Origin: a virus | DNA: 20,336 bases | Virus record (IMG/VR): IMGVR_UViG_3300009419_000131 | Span: 1-20,336 of that record | Strand: one strand, 5' to 3' | Shown here: positions 12,666-19,850 of the stretch, piece by piece | Layout of the letters: each line of letters opens with the position of its first letter | Position numbering within the stretch: the stretch's first letter is position 1 | Program-made: the position numbers and the translations under genes | Notes under the pieces: generated by a model | Seen by the model: only the letters and a program-made list of their open reading frames with translations | The model's database searches: none | What the model was told of the DNA's origin: nothing

Positions 12666-13109
12666 TCATTCTCCTCTTACTGTTCTTAAAGGGCATTTGA
12701 TGTCGAGCCATCGACAATCTTCACGCCTCATAGCCATAATCACTAAATCACCATCCATGTGAGCATCAGGGATTTCGGCTATTACTTTAAAACCAAGGTG
12801 TCGGTTTAGTTTTAGGGCAGATTCATTATCTGCACAAACTTGACCTAGTATAACGCTAACGCCTAGTTTATTAAAGGGATAATCGAAAGCCGCCCACAAT
12901 AAATCTCTGCTCATCCAATTTACTTCGTCTACTGCCGCAATGTGCATTTGACACGCTTTTGGCATAAAACTAGCAAATCCTACTACTGCTACTAAATTCC
13001 CGTCTATTTCCTGCCCAATACATACTGTTTCTATTGGTAATGGGTGGTTCATCATCCGAACCAGCCAATCACCCATGTACTTTTGATCTTCGGTTGTAAC
13101 CGTTCTCAA
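12666..13109 (-). CDS. GNAT-like acetyltransferase-fold protein
   Basis: 147 residues. The start is TTG at 13109, immediately following the previous stop and behind GGGGGCGTACTTTAA; the first internal ATG is at codon 12. Segments GNLVAVVGFASFMPKACQMHIAAVDE, an Arg-containing region, and NESALKLNRHLGFKVIAEIPDA (Asn95 onward) follow the GNAT order, ending in the N-x-x-A-x3-N-x-x-LGF motif typical for acetyl-CoA-binding N-acetyltransferases. The usual Q/R-x-x-G-x-G/A loop is not clear, so catalysis is uncertain. T7-like and other podoviruses place GNAT-like proteins near the tail genes. A structural role is therefore as likely as an enzymatic one. Confidence 0.7.
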   Translation of the reverse strand: MRTVTTEDQKYMGDWLVRMMNHPLPIETVCIGQEIDGNLVAVVGFASFMPKACQMHIAAVDEVNWMSRDLLWAAFDYPFNKLGVSVILGQVCADNESALKLNRHLGFKVIAEIPDAHMDGDLVIMAMRREDCRWLDIKCPLRTVRGE

Positions 13110-15113
13110 TTAAAGTACGCCCCCACGCTCCATTACATAATCAGTACTAGCCCAATGCAACTCAATGTTTCTAGCTGCCACATTCAAGTTAATAGAACCT
13201 GCAAAGCCTAAACCTGTAACGCCTTGCCAAATTTTAGTGGTAATTAAGCCACCTGACCAGTTTGCGTTATCCCACCTAGAAGCATCCCAAACCCCGTCAC
13301 TTAGGGTAGTTGGGTTAAATTGCACCTGCCCTAGCTGACTTTGGGTGTCAAAGTCTACGCTTAGACCGCATACGACATTAGGTACACCGCCTGTAGACTG
13401 TAGAATTGGTCTAACCATCATAAAACGCTTTAATTGACCTTGGCTGTCAAAATAGCTGTAGGCTTGCTGGGCGGTTGCGGTAATGTTTGAACCATTGTCT
13501 GAATAACCATCGTAGAACAGTCCTACATAGCCATCACCGCCAAAGTGCATTTCGGCTTCGCCTGATACTTCCCAGCAATAACCCTGAATACCAGTAAATC
13601 TGCCCCATGCCTTAGTAATGTTGTGCATTACAAACTGCTCCATTCCCGTACTGGTAGGAATAGACAAAATAAGCATATTTGCACTAGCAAAATAGTTAAT
13701 TTGCCAGCCAAATAAATCCCTATATAGGGTGGCAGCTTGGCTTACAGCAAAATAAATCTTATCGGTAAGGTTTACACGGGGGTCTAGGCGGCTAGATTGC
13801 AGGGCAGAAGCTAAAGGCACTAATCCGTCTTGCGTTAATAGCAATAAATCGCCTGCAAACTTGTAAAAGCACCTGCGGTTAAAGGTTTGACCTAATTGCC
13901 ATACGCCTTTTAATGCCCAAGTGTCAGCATTATCGGGGTCTGTACCGTTAAATACGATAATTTCACCCATGCTAGTGACAAATACTGCGTAATCGTCTGC
14001 GCCTTGACCTGCATCAAGTGTCCAAGTACCCATTGCTTGCAAATAACCAGCATTACGGGCAATTCCACCAAAATAAAGTGGTGAAGCTGGGCCACTAATC
14101 GCATCTACATCCAAATACCAACAAGCTAAAGTGTCTTTTTGGGTGAAATAAAGCCTGTTTTTAAATAGGTTTACACCGATAAATGTATTTGAATTAACGC
14201 CAGTAATGCCAATTGTCGTATATGAACCAGTTATGGATGTTGCAGTAGAAGTACCAGTTGAAGTGTAAGTAAATGCGTTTGCGCCCGTTACGGTAATGAC
14301 AAAAGTACCATTAAAGGTAGCTTCAGAAGCACCGCTAACGGTTACTCTGTTGCCCGTTGCTAAGCCATGTGCAGTTGCAGTAGTAAATGTGGCTGTTGCA
14401 GAAGGGCTTGTACGGGTAATTGCGCTAATTGCGGCAGCCGTTGTAGTTGTAGCCATATAAAACCAGCGTGTACCGTCATAAATCATTACTGGGTCTACAC
14501 CATTACAAGCTATTAAAAAATGTCCTGCGGTATTGCTTAAATTGACTGATTGCAATTTATCGCTGTCTAAACCATCAAATACCCGTACCGCTGGGTTTAC
14601 GGATGTTTCGTATATCTTGTCACCTGCTGCGGCAAATAGCTTGTAACCACCTATTTCCGTGTAGTTCATCAGAGTATTGACTGGTGTAGTAATCCCTATT
14701 TCATAGCTGCCAACAGTCGATGCGCTGCCACTAGGTACAGCCGCCATTGTGTAAGTAAATGAAGTGCTATTAACTACGGTAATGGTATATACACCGTTGT
14801 ATTCGGCAGGTGTGCAGCCTGAAATAGCTACTTGCTTGCCAGTTGCAAGTCCGTGTGCCGTAGAAGTAGTAAGCGTAGCAACCAAACTGACACGGGTAAT
14901 GGTGCTAATGGCTACTGCACCAGTAGGCGTAGTCAATAGGCTAGATTGTGTCCAGCCTTTACGCATCGTTACATCAGTAGGGGTCGGATACCAGTTTACA
15001 AGCTGAATCGCATCCATCGGATTCATATTTGCTTGCGAATCCCGTGCATTCCAACCACCAATAGGGGCTGGTACGGAAGTCGTATTAGCGGAAAACTTTT
15101 TAGCGACCGCCAT
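13110..15113 (-). CDS. Tail/head-completion protein with duplicated beta domain
   Basis: 667 residues. The N-terminus (PIGGWNARDSQANMNPMDAIQLVNWYPTPTDVTMRKGW) is characteristic of podovirus tail or DNA-stabilisation proteins that close the connector. Two homologous beta modules are inserted at about 68-143 and 228-304, each with AIS-I-TR-, TAHGLATG--V--SG, a NG-Y/F-IT segment and F-YT. The rest alternates beta strands as in a propeller (FAAAGDKIYETS, HFLIACNGVDPVMIYDG, YAVFVTSMGEIIVFNG), compatible with a tail nozzle or tubular protein B-like role. It follows the adaptor gene, the standard order. The duplicated modules probably decorate the tail surface. Confidence 0.75.
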   Translation of the reverse strand: MAVAKKFSANTTSVPAPIGGWNARDSQANMNPMDAIQLVNWYPTPTDVTMRKGWTQSSLLTTPTGAVAISTITRVSLVATLTTSTAHGLATGKQVAISGCTPAEYNGVYTITVVNSTSFTYTMAAVPSGSASTVGSYEIGITTPVNTLMNYTEIGGYKLFAAAGDKIYETSVNPAVRVFDGLDSDKLQSVNLSNTAGHFLIACNGVDPVMIYDGTRWFYMATTTTAAAISAITRTSPSATATFTTATAHGLATGNRVTVSGASEATFNGTFVITVTGANAFTYTSTGTSTATSITGSYTTIGITGVNSNTFIGVNLFKNRLYFTQKDTLACWYLDVDAISGPASPLYFGGIARNAGYLQAMGTWTLDAGQGADDYAVFVTSMGEIIVFNGTDPDNADTWALKGVWQLGQTFNRRCFYKFAGDLLLLTQDGLVPLASALQSSRLDPRVNLTDKIYFAVSQAATLYRDLFGWQINYFASANMLILSIPTSTGMEQFVMHNITKAWGRFTGIQGYCWEVSGEAEMHFGGDGYVGLFYDGYSDNGSNITATAQQAYSYFDSQGQLKRFMMVRPILQSTGGVPNVVCGLSVDFDTQSQLGQVQFNPTTLSDGVWDASRWDNANWSGGLITTKIWQGVTGLGFAGSINLNVAARNIELHWASTDYVMERGGVL

Positions 15114-15115
15114 GA

Positions 15116-16018
15116 TTAACTGCCGTAGCCAGTATCAGGGATATTAGCCCAGCCAATAAGAACGGCACTTGGCTGCGGTGCAAAAGATAATGTAGCCGAT
15201 CCTTTGTCGTTTGCTTTGGCAATGCTGAGATAACGCTGGTAATCTTGTTGCAATGCGGTAGTGTCAAACGACTTAATTTGGAAGTATTTAAGTTTAGTCA
15301 GGATTGCAATGACCGAATCATCTAATACGGTAGTGTCGGTATCTGCTGTAAAGCTGTTCTTTACTTCGCCTGTTGCGCTGCGTACAAACCCTTTAGAACG
15401 GTACTCAAAGCCTAAATTTTCGAGGGTGTTGTATGGTGGCCATATCTGAAACTCATCACCAAGAATACGCCAACGAACCCGTGGGCCGGTCGAAATATAG
15501 CCTGATTTAAGCCATTGCCATTGCTGTGCGTCAACTGGCCCCAACATTTGCCAATGTTTTGTACGATCCCAATGAGTATTATCTGTAATAGTTTCGTAAT
15601 CAGGTGGCAGCGGATATTTGGTTTTACTAAAAGTAACCGTGCCGCCAATGCTTGTTGCTGTAGCTAATTGACTGGTGCTTACTGTCGATCCTGTAACAGA
15701 TTCAACATAGGTATCTTGGGGTATTGCTGTGCCTACGATAGAGTAAGTATTGTCCAAACCTGTGACATTACCAACATTTAACAGGTCGTAAGTGCCGTTG
15801 ATAGTGTCGCAGGTTGTGGTTATTGCTGTCGTGTAGAAACGGTATTCCAACTCCAATGCTTGCCAATCATGCTCTTTAATAAGGTCATACCCAGCACGAT
15901 TCATTAACGCAAGAATCTGCTGCACATCTTGGCTAGTGTTACCAACTACAAAAGTCGGTACGGCAAGGTTAAGTTCAGAAGTTACTTGCTGAACCAATTG
16001 GAGTAGGTTAGATGACAT
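15116..16018 (-). CDS. Tail adaptor / tail tubular A-like protein
   Basis: 300 residues. Typical adaptor features: an N-terminal helix bundle (LLQLVQQVTSELNLAVP, then QDVQQILALMNRAGYDLIKEHDWQALELE), PLPPDYETITDNTHWDR, and a beta segment WRILGDEFQIWPPYNTLENLGFEYRSKGFV, then a C-terminal helix (LKYFQIKSFDTTALQQDYQRYLSIAKAND). This pattern is known from connector proteins that join portal and tail in podoviruses. A beta-rich insert at about 60-135 (TTTCDTINGTYDLLNVGNV onward) replaces the shorter loop of the family. The gene follows the 216-residue protein and precedes the large tail protein, the expected neighbourhood. Confidence 0.75.
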   Translation of the reverse strand: MSSNLLQLVQQVTSELNLAVPTFVVGNTSQDVQQILALMNRAGYDLIKEHDWQALELEYRFYTTAITTTCDTINGTYDLLNVGNVTGLDNTYSIVGTAIPQDTYVESVTGSTVSTSQLATATSIGGTVTFSKTKYPLPPDYETITDNTHWDRTKHWQMLGPVDAQQWQWLKSGYISTGPRVRWRILGDEFQIWPPYNTLENLGFEYRSKGFVRSATGEVKNSFTADTDTTVLDDSVIAILTKLKYFQIKSFDTTALQQDYQRYLSIAKANDKGSATLSFAPQPSAVLIGWANIPDTGYGS

Positions 16019-16669
16019 TTAGGCTTCCTCTGTGGCTACCGTTTTCTGTTTACGGGGTTTCTTTTCACCAACAGCAGCAAGTATAGTAGCCATTTGCTCT
16101 TGCATTAAGGCTAACTTCGCATCTGTTTCTGCCTTTATTTTAGCAGTTTCTAGTTCCTTTTTGGCAAGTTCTTCTTTCAAAGCGTTAATTTCATGCTCAC
16201 GCTTATCGGTTTCTGCTGCCGTTGTTGCTAGATTTAAAAATGCCTTTGCCTTGTCACGGAACGAATACGGTGACATTCCTGCCACCATGCCGATACGCTG
16301 TAACTGTTGATCTGAAGCGTGTGCAATAGATTCTACGGTTTGGAACTTAATTGCCCTTAATTCTTCGGCTTGGCTCTTTGATACTAAAGGCCATTCCGAT
16401 AAAGGCGTTCCAACCACTTCTTCGTCATGCGCTCCCTGTCTATTCATGTAATTAGCCCATTGAATAGGGAAACGCTGCTTATGGTTTTGCAACGCATAAG
16501 TGTCGATTTCGGTTAGGGTATCGCCAGCAACGCAGATATGTACAAAATCAAAGTCTTTGTAGATTGGTCTGCCAGCGTCTATGGATTCTTGCTCTTGTTG
16601 TACGGATTTCTTGTAAAAGCGTACTTGTAAGCGTGAATCTGCTCCTTGTTGATCTGATGGTAAAGCCAT
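16019..16669 (-). CDS. Conserved phage head-region protein with C-terminal coiled coil
   Basis: 216 residues. The middle (DTYALQNHKQRFPIQWANYMNRQ, then GTPLSEWPLVSKSQAEELRAIKFQTVESIAHASDQQLQRIG) is a conserved pattern among phage proteins of unknown function placed between capsid and tail genes. The C-terminal ~75 residues form a charged coiled coil (ETDKREHEINALKEELAKKELETAKIKAETDAKLA) with a basic tail (KKPRKQK). Starts at the ATG at 16669 behind TTAGGAGATTTAAAA. A structural or assembly role is inferred from position only. Confidence 0.65.
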   Translation of the reverse strand: MALPSDQQGADSRLQVRFYKKSVQQEQESIDAGRPIYKDFDFVHICVAGDTLTEIDTYALQNHKQRFPIQWANYMNRQGAHDEEVVGTPLSEWPLVSKSQAEELRAIKFQTVESIAHASDQQLQRIGMVAGMSPYSFRDKAKAFLNLATTAAETDKREHEINALKEELAKKELETAKIKAETDAKLALMQEQMATILAAVGEKKPRKQKTVATEEA

Positions 16670-16704
16670 TTTTAAATCTCCTAAGTGGTTAGGGTTAATT
16701 AAAA

Positions 16705-16738
16705 TTAAAAAAGGGGCTACTTGTTAAAGTAACCCCCT
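16705..16738 (-). terminator. Intrinsic terminator downstream of the decoration-like gene
   Basis: On the minus strand: stem AGGGGGTTACTT (16738 down) with AAGTAGCCCC (16722-16713), loop TAACA, followed by six T residues (16712-16707) and further T. One bulged G. It probably cuts late transcription partly after the capsid and decoration genes, raising their mRNA relative to downstream genes. Confidence 0.8.
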
Positions 16739-16758
16739 GTTTTTACTACATTTTGCGA

Positions 16759-17064
16759 TTAAACGCTAGTTGCTGCAAACCAAGCATAAGCACCTGAAGC
16801 TACGGCTACGGCTGGGCTTGTATAAGAGCCGCCTGAAGCTGTAACAACGAATGTGGAAGCATTGATCGAGCAAGTAGCAGTAGAAGCTGTAATAGCTGCA
16901 CCTGCAACGCCCAATACATAACGCTTACCGTCTGATGCCCAAACTTGTGAACCAGCAGGGCCGTTCGCAGGAATGGTTACAGTAGTTGCGCCAATCACTT
17001 GAGTGGTAGATTGAACTACATCATCCAAGTTAATGCCCGAGGTAGGGGTTATTGAATATGACAT
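16759..17064 (-). CDS. Head decoration-like protein
   Basis: 101 residues, strongly beta, rich in Ala, Thr, Ser, Val and Gly, with almost no charged residues and only one Cys. Sequence core: GSQVWASDGKRYVLGVAGAAI, TATCSINASTFVVTASGGSY, PAVAVASGAYAWF. It follows the capsid gene by 27 bp and is preceded by AAAGGAAAATATC, nearly identical to the capsid leader, then ends before the terminator. Such placement and composition fit a capsid decoration or cement protein made in amounts similar to the capsid. No specific family is recognised. Confidence 0.6.
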   Translation of the reverse strand: MSYSITPTSGINLDDVVQSTTQVIGATTVTIPANGPAGSQVWASDGKRYVLGVAGAAITASTATCSINASTFVVTASGGSYTSPAVAVASGAYAWFAATSV

Positions 17065-17091
17065 GATATTTTCCTTTAATTAGTCAGTTGA

Positions 17092-17870
17092 TTAAGAACC
17101 AGTCAAAATGCCCTGCAATGAAGCGTTGGAGCAAGTTAAATTGCCGGCCCAACCATACAGCTTCACGATTGCATCTTGGTTAATCGATTGACGCTCACCA
17201 CCGATAGGAACGAAATTACGCTCTTTGTGTGGTCGGAAGAAGATGTAATCGGTGTTCAAGAGGTACATATACAATGCGTTCTCTTGTGCGCCAATACCAC
17301 CGCCCAGTACCACATCAGCAGACATACCGCCACCGTAGAACTTGAGGGATGCGAAACCTGCTGCACCTTCGTCTACACCAGCAATACGCTGAATCGCTTG
17401 CAAAGAAGCTACATAACGCTGATATAAAGTGTTACCAGCAATAATAAGGTCAACCTTATCATTTCCACGAACAGATTTGATAGCAGCAGTAGTCATAGCA
17501 GCTTGGATCAAAGCGGAAGTGTCAGCACCAGTAGTTGCTTGGTTCTGCCAAAACGCCCAGTTTGCACGGTTGATACCACCGTATGTGCCTGTGGTTGGTG
17601 AAGTGCTGATAGCAGCGGCTAAACCTGTAATGTTCTTACCACCGTTACCAGTACCGTCACCATACAAGTCACCTGAAATGCGGTTCAACAGACGGGCTTC
17701 AGAAACTTGCATACGACCATCAAGCAGGTCGATGATTGCTTCTTTGCTGCTGTTTTGCAACATTTCAAGACCACTCATTGTCACAGAATCAGCATACTGA
17801 GTAATGCTGAACTGAGCCGCAGAAATGGGGCTATCAGGGGTGATGTTTAATACTTCATCAATTTTGTTAT
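17092..17870 (-). CDS. Major capsid protein, exon 2 (residues 72-330)
   Basis: Second exon of the capsid gene. The open frame continues upstream of the first internal ATG (17784) through DEVLNITPDSPISAAQFSI... QYADSVTMSGLEMLQ, which already reads as capsid sequence, so 17784 is not the real start. Joined to exon 1 at 18139 it gives 993 nt, 330 residues plus stop, in frame, with SYSG-Y-NKIDEVLNI across the junction. Sequence such as LLNRISGDLYGDGTGNGGKNITGL and FASLKFYGGGMSADVVLGGG is typical of HK97-fold phage capsid proteins. It would form the shell on the scaffold encoded upstream. Exon boundary is deduced from intron structure, not shown by RNA data. Confidence 0.85.
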
Positions 17871-18138
17871 CGTAGTGGCTCTTTATCCGCTACTTCAGTA
17901 TGTCACCATACTGTTCAGACTATATCATCCCTTTCGGGTGGGAAGCTCTTGGGGGTATTACTGATTTCTCTCGACCCCTAGTCGTTACACCTTCTGTGTC
18001 CCTAGCCCTTTCGGGTTACATACACAGCTTGGCTCGGTATTATCTTTAAACTCACCTAAATTTAAAGGTTTCCACCGAATTCATCCCATTTGCTTTACAT
18101 ACTCGCTTAATGCAAGAGTGTAAAGGGGCTAGAAGTCA
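17871..18138 (-). ncRNA. Group I self-splicing intron in the capsid gene, ORF-less
   Basis: 268 nt on the minus strand. P1: exon GGGU (18142-18139) pairs with the internal guide GCCC (18129-18126), giving the required U-G pair at the 5' splice site. P2: 18125-18119 with 18099-18093 (7 bp). Another stem pairs 18067-18061 with 18050-18044. P7: GACTA (18983-type R element at 17983-17979, context ACGACTA) with TAGTC (17922-17918, context GATATAGTCT). P9: CAGTATG-GTGA-CATACTG (17913-17896). A last hairpin 17893-17887 with 17878-17872 ends right before the omega G at 17871. Two CCC-GAAA-GGG hairpins are also present. An in-frame stop ends unspliced translation after 81 residues. No homing endonuclease is encoded. 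Confidence 0.93.
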
Positions 18139-18352
18139 ACCCACTATACGAATTAGCGTTATTAGTCGCTGGATCGTTGTACATGATCTCCTCAAGGATC
18201 ACATTACCGCCTGAAAAAGGCCGTACATTCCCTTTGGAGTTAAGTCGTTGAAGAATTGCGTTGTTCTGCGTTAAGTTATCGGCCAACACACCGCTACGAC
18301 TTTGAATGGTAGTAGCGATAATATCGGTGATTGCGCTATTTGCGAATGCCAT
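18139..18352 (-). CDS. Major capsid protein, exon 1 (residues 1-71)
   Basis: First exon, ATG at 18350-18352 behind AAAGGAAATATC, an excellent ribosome-binding site. Encodes MAFANSAITDIIATTIQSRS...NVRPFSGGNVILEEIMYND...NNANSYSG plus one base of codon 72; this N-terminal helix and following beta region match podovirus-type HK97-fold capsid proteins. Reading on into the intron adds ten non-homologous residues and then stops at 18107, giving an 81-residue dead-end product. It lies 23 bp after the scaffold gene. Exon 1 is 214 nt, phase 1, compatible with exon 2. Confidence 0.87.
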
Positions 18353-18375
18353 GATATTTCCTTTATTAGATTAAG

Positions 18376-19464
18376 TTAAACCCGACCGCCTTCTGCATCG
18401 GCTAAATTAGCCATCAGCAAAGACCGTCTATCCTTTGCATCTGTCTTAGACACTTGACCGCTAGGAGTAACGGATCGTGGACTAACAGCAGTTGCTTTAG
18501 CTTTAGCTACTTGCTGTGCCTTAGACGCTTGGGTATTAGCCGATTTCAGGAGTTTTTCCTGCTCTAGCTTGTACGCTTCGTCATTCATACGCACCGCTTT
18601 GGCATAAGCCGTTTCTAGGTTTGGGGCTAAACCTCGCTCAAGTAATTGAGCCATATCTTCCCTTACCATGTCAAAGTGCGGAAACCGCTCTCTGTCACTA
18701 CTTACCCGATTGATTTCTTGGCTCAATCGAGCATTTTCTTCTTGCTCCCGTATCGCTGACAGTTGATAAACTTGTTGCTGTGTAGCTTGAAGTTGTTGCA
18801 TTAACTGTTGCTGATACGGATCTACATACGCTTGTTCAGGCATCTGAACTGCGTCTTGATTTAATTGTATTCCATAATCTTGTGCAAGTCTATGGAACAT
18901 CTGCACCTTTTCTTGGTAGGGTGCTTTGGATAAAACCATGTGCGCCCGACCTAAATTGTTAATCCAAGTTACAGGGTGAATACCTTGTGCTTGCAATTCA
19001 GGAATGTAAGGGCCAATCGCTTCCGTAAGCTGCCGTGCATTGTCGGCTTCTGCTTTGTAGGCAGAAACGCCCTTTTTGTACTCGGATTCACGCTGGTTGG
19101 CGTATTCAGCAAACTTAGCAAACTCCGCTTTATCTAGCGGCTTGCCTTCCTGCATCTTATTCCATACATCCACATACTCTTTTTTCCAAGTAGTAGGGCG
19201 TTTTATTTCCTCGTCAGGTACATCACTAGCTTCTGCCACCAAGTCAGATTCTTCAGCGGAATCCTGCTCGGAACTGGTTTCTTGGGCTTTGAAGCGACCT
19301 TTTTCGTCACGACTGGTTTCTTCGCTGCTATCTTCTTCGCTGGCGTTTTCGGCTTGGATTGGATCGTCATTTACTGCAATCTCCTTTTCAATAGGGGCTT
19401 CTAAAGTGCCTTCTTCGGCTTGGTCTAAGGCTGCTTCTAGTAATTCTCTGCGGTCATCTGACAT
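18376..19464 (-). CDS. Capsid scaffolding protein
   Basis: 362 residues. The N-terminal ~90 residues are very acidic and Ser/Glu-rich (AENASEEDSSEETSRDEKGRFKA; SSEQDSAEESDLVAEASD). The middle begins RPTTWKKEYVDVWNKM, a motif common in phage scaffolds of this type, then a long helical and coiled-coil part with a Gln-run (YQQQLMQQLQATQQQVYQL). The C-terminus is basic (KSANTQASKAQQVAKAKATAVSPRS...DAKDRRSLLM), as in scaffolds whose positive C-terminal region binds capsid. Its place directly upstream of the major capsid gene is diagnostic. It would be lost from the mature head. Confidence 0.85.
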   Translation of the reverse strand: MSDDRRELLEAALDQAEEGTLEAPIEKEIAVNDDPIQAENASEEDSSEETSRDEKGRFKAQETSSEQDSAEESDLVAEASDVPDEEIKRPTTWKKEYVDVWNKMQEGKPLDKAEFAKFAEYANQRESEYKKGVSAYKAEADNARQLTEAIGPYIPELQAQGIHPVTWINNLGRAHMVLSKAPYQEKVQMFHRLAQDYGIQLNQDAVQMPEQAYVDPYQQQLMQQLQATQQQVYQLSAIREQEENARLSQEINRVSSDRERFPHFDMVREDMAQLLERGLAPNLETAYAKAVRMNDEAYKLEQEKLLKSANTQASKAQQVAKAKATAVSPRSVTPSGQVSKTDAKDRRSLLMANLADAEGGRV

Positions 19465-19472
19465 GGTTTTCC

Positions 19473-19850
19473 CTATCTGTAAGTAAGTTTGGAGTATGCA
19501 ATCTCAGCAATCTGCCGTTTACGGGCTTCTTGATCTTTGCGGCTAATTTCAATGGGTTTATTCTGCATTGGCACAGCATCGCCAATTTCCACGCAGTTAT
19601 TACGCTTTAGGTTCTCCCGATGGGAAGATCGGCTGCCTACCCATGTACCGTCAGCCATGCTTATGTGTCCTGCAATGTCAGGCATCACCATAGGGGCTTC
19701 CCTAGACTTCATGGCTACCTTATCCAGCCACGATGCTTTGGCGGCTTCTAAGCCGATCGTAGGTGTCCACCATTCTAGGAAAAATTCCTCATCAGTTTGT
19801 TTAACTTCAACATGATTTCCTTCGGAATATCCGCATTTAGGGCAAAGCAT
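19473..19850 (-). CDS. Hypothetical protein with N-terminal CxxC
   Basis: 125 residues, ATG at 19850 sharing bases with the previous stop (TAATG). MLCPKCGYSEGNH carries one CxxC plus a possible His, half of a zinc ribbon; the second pair is not evident (only Cys85 later), so zinc binding is doubtful. The central part, MPDIAGHISMADGTWVGSRSSHRENLKRNNCVEIGD, is a pattern I associate with uncharacterised phage proteins located just before scaffold genes. The C-terminus is basic. It is probably involved in head morphogenesis by position; function unknown. Confidence 0.65.
   Translation of the reverse strand: MLCPKCGYSEGNHVEVKQTDEEFFLEWWTPTIGLEAAKASWLDKVAMKSREAPMVMPDIAGHISMADGTWVGSRSSHRENLKRNNCVEIGDAVPMQNKPIEISRKDQEARKRQIAEIAYSKLTYR

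Noticed and set aside
13060-13109. Start of the GNAT-like gene at the internal ATG (codon 12)
   Set aside because: TTG at 13109 directly follows the previous stop with a G-rich ribosome-binding site, and the ATG has none; still, the ATG cannot be fully excluded.
17092-17784. Independent gene starting at the ATG at 17784
   Set aside because: Capsid-like sequence continues in frame upstream to 17870, there is no ribosome-binding site at 17784, and joining with 18139 gives a full capsid protein.
17785-18106. Frameshift or assembly error splitting the capsid gene
   Set aside because: The extra sequence is 268 nt with a coherent group I fold and exact phase restoration, which sequencing error would not produce.
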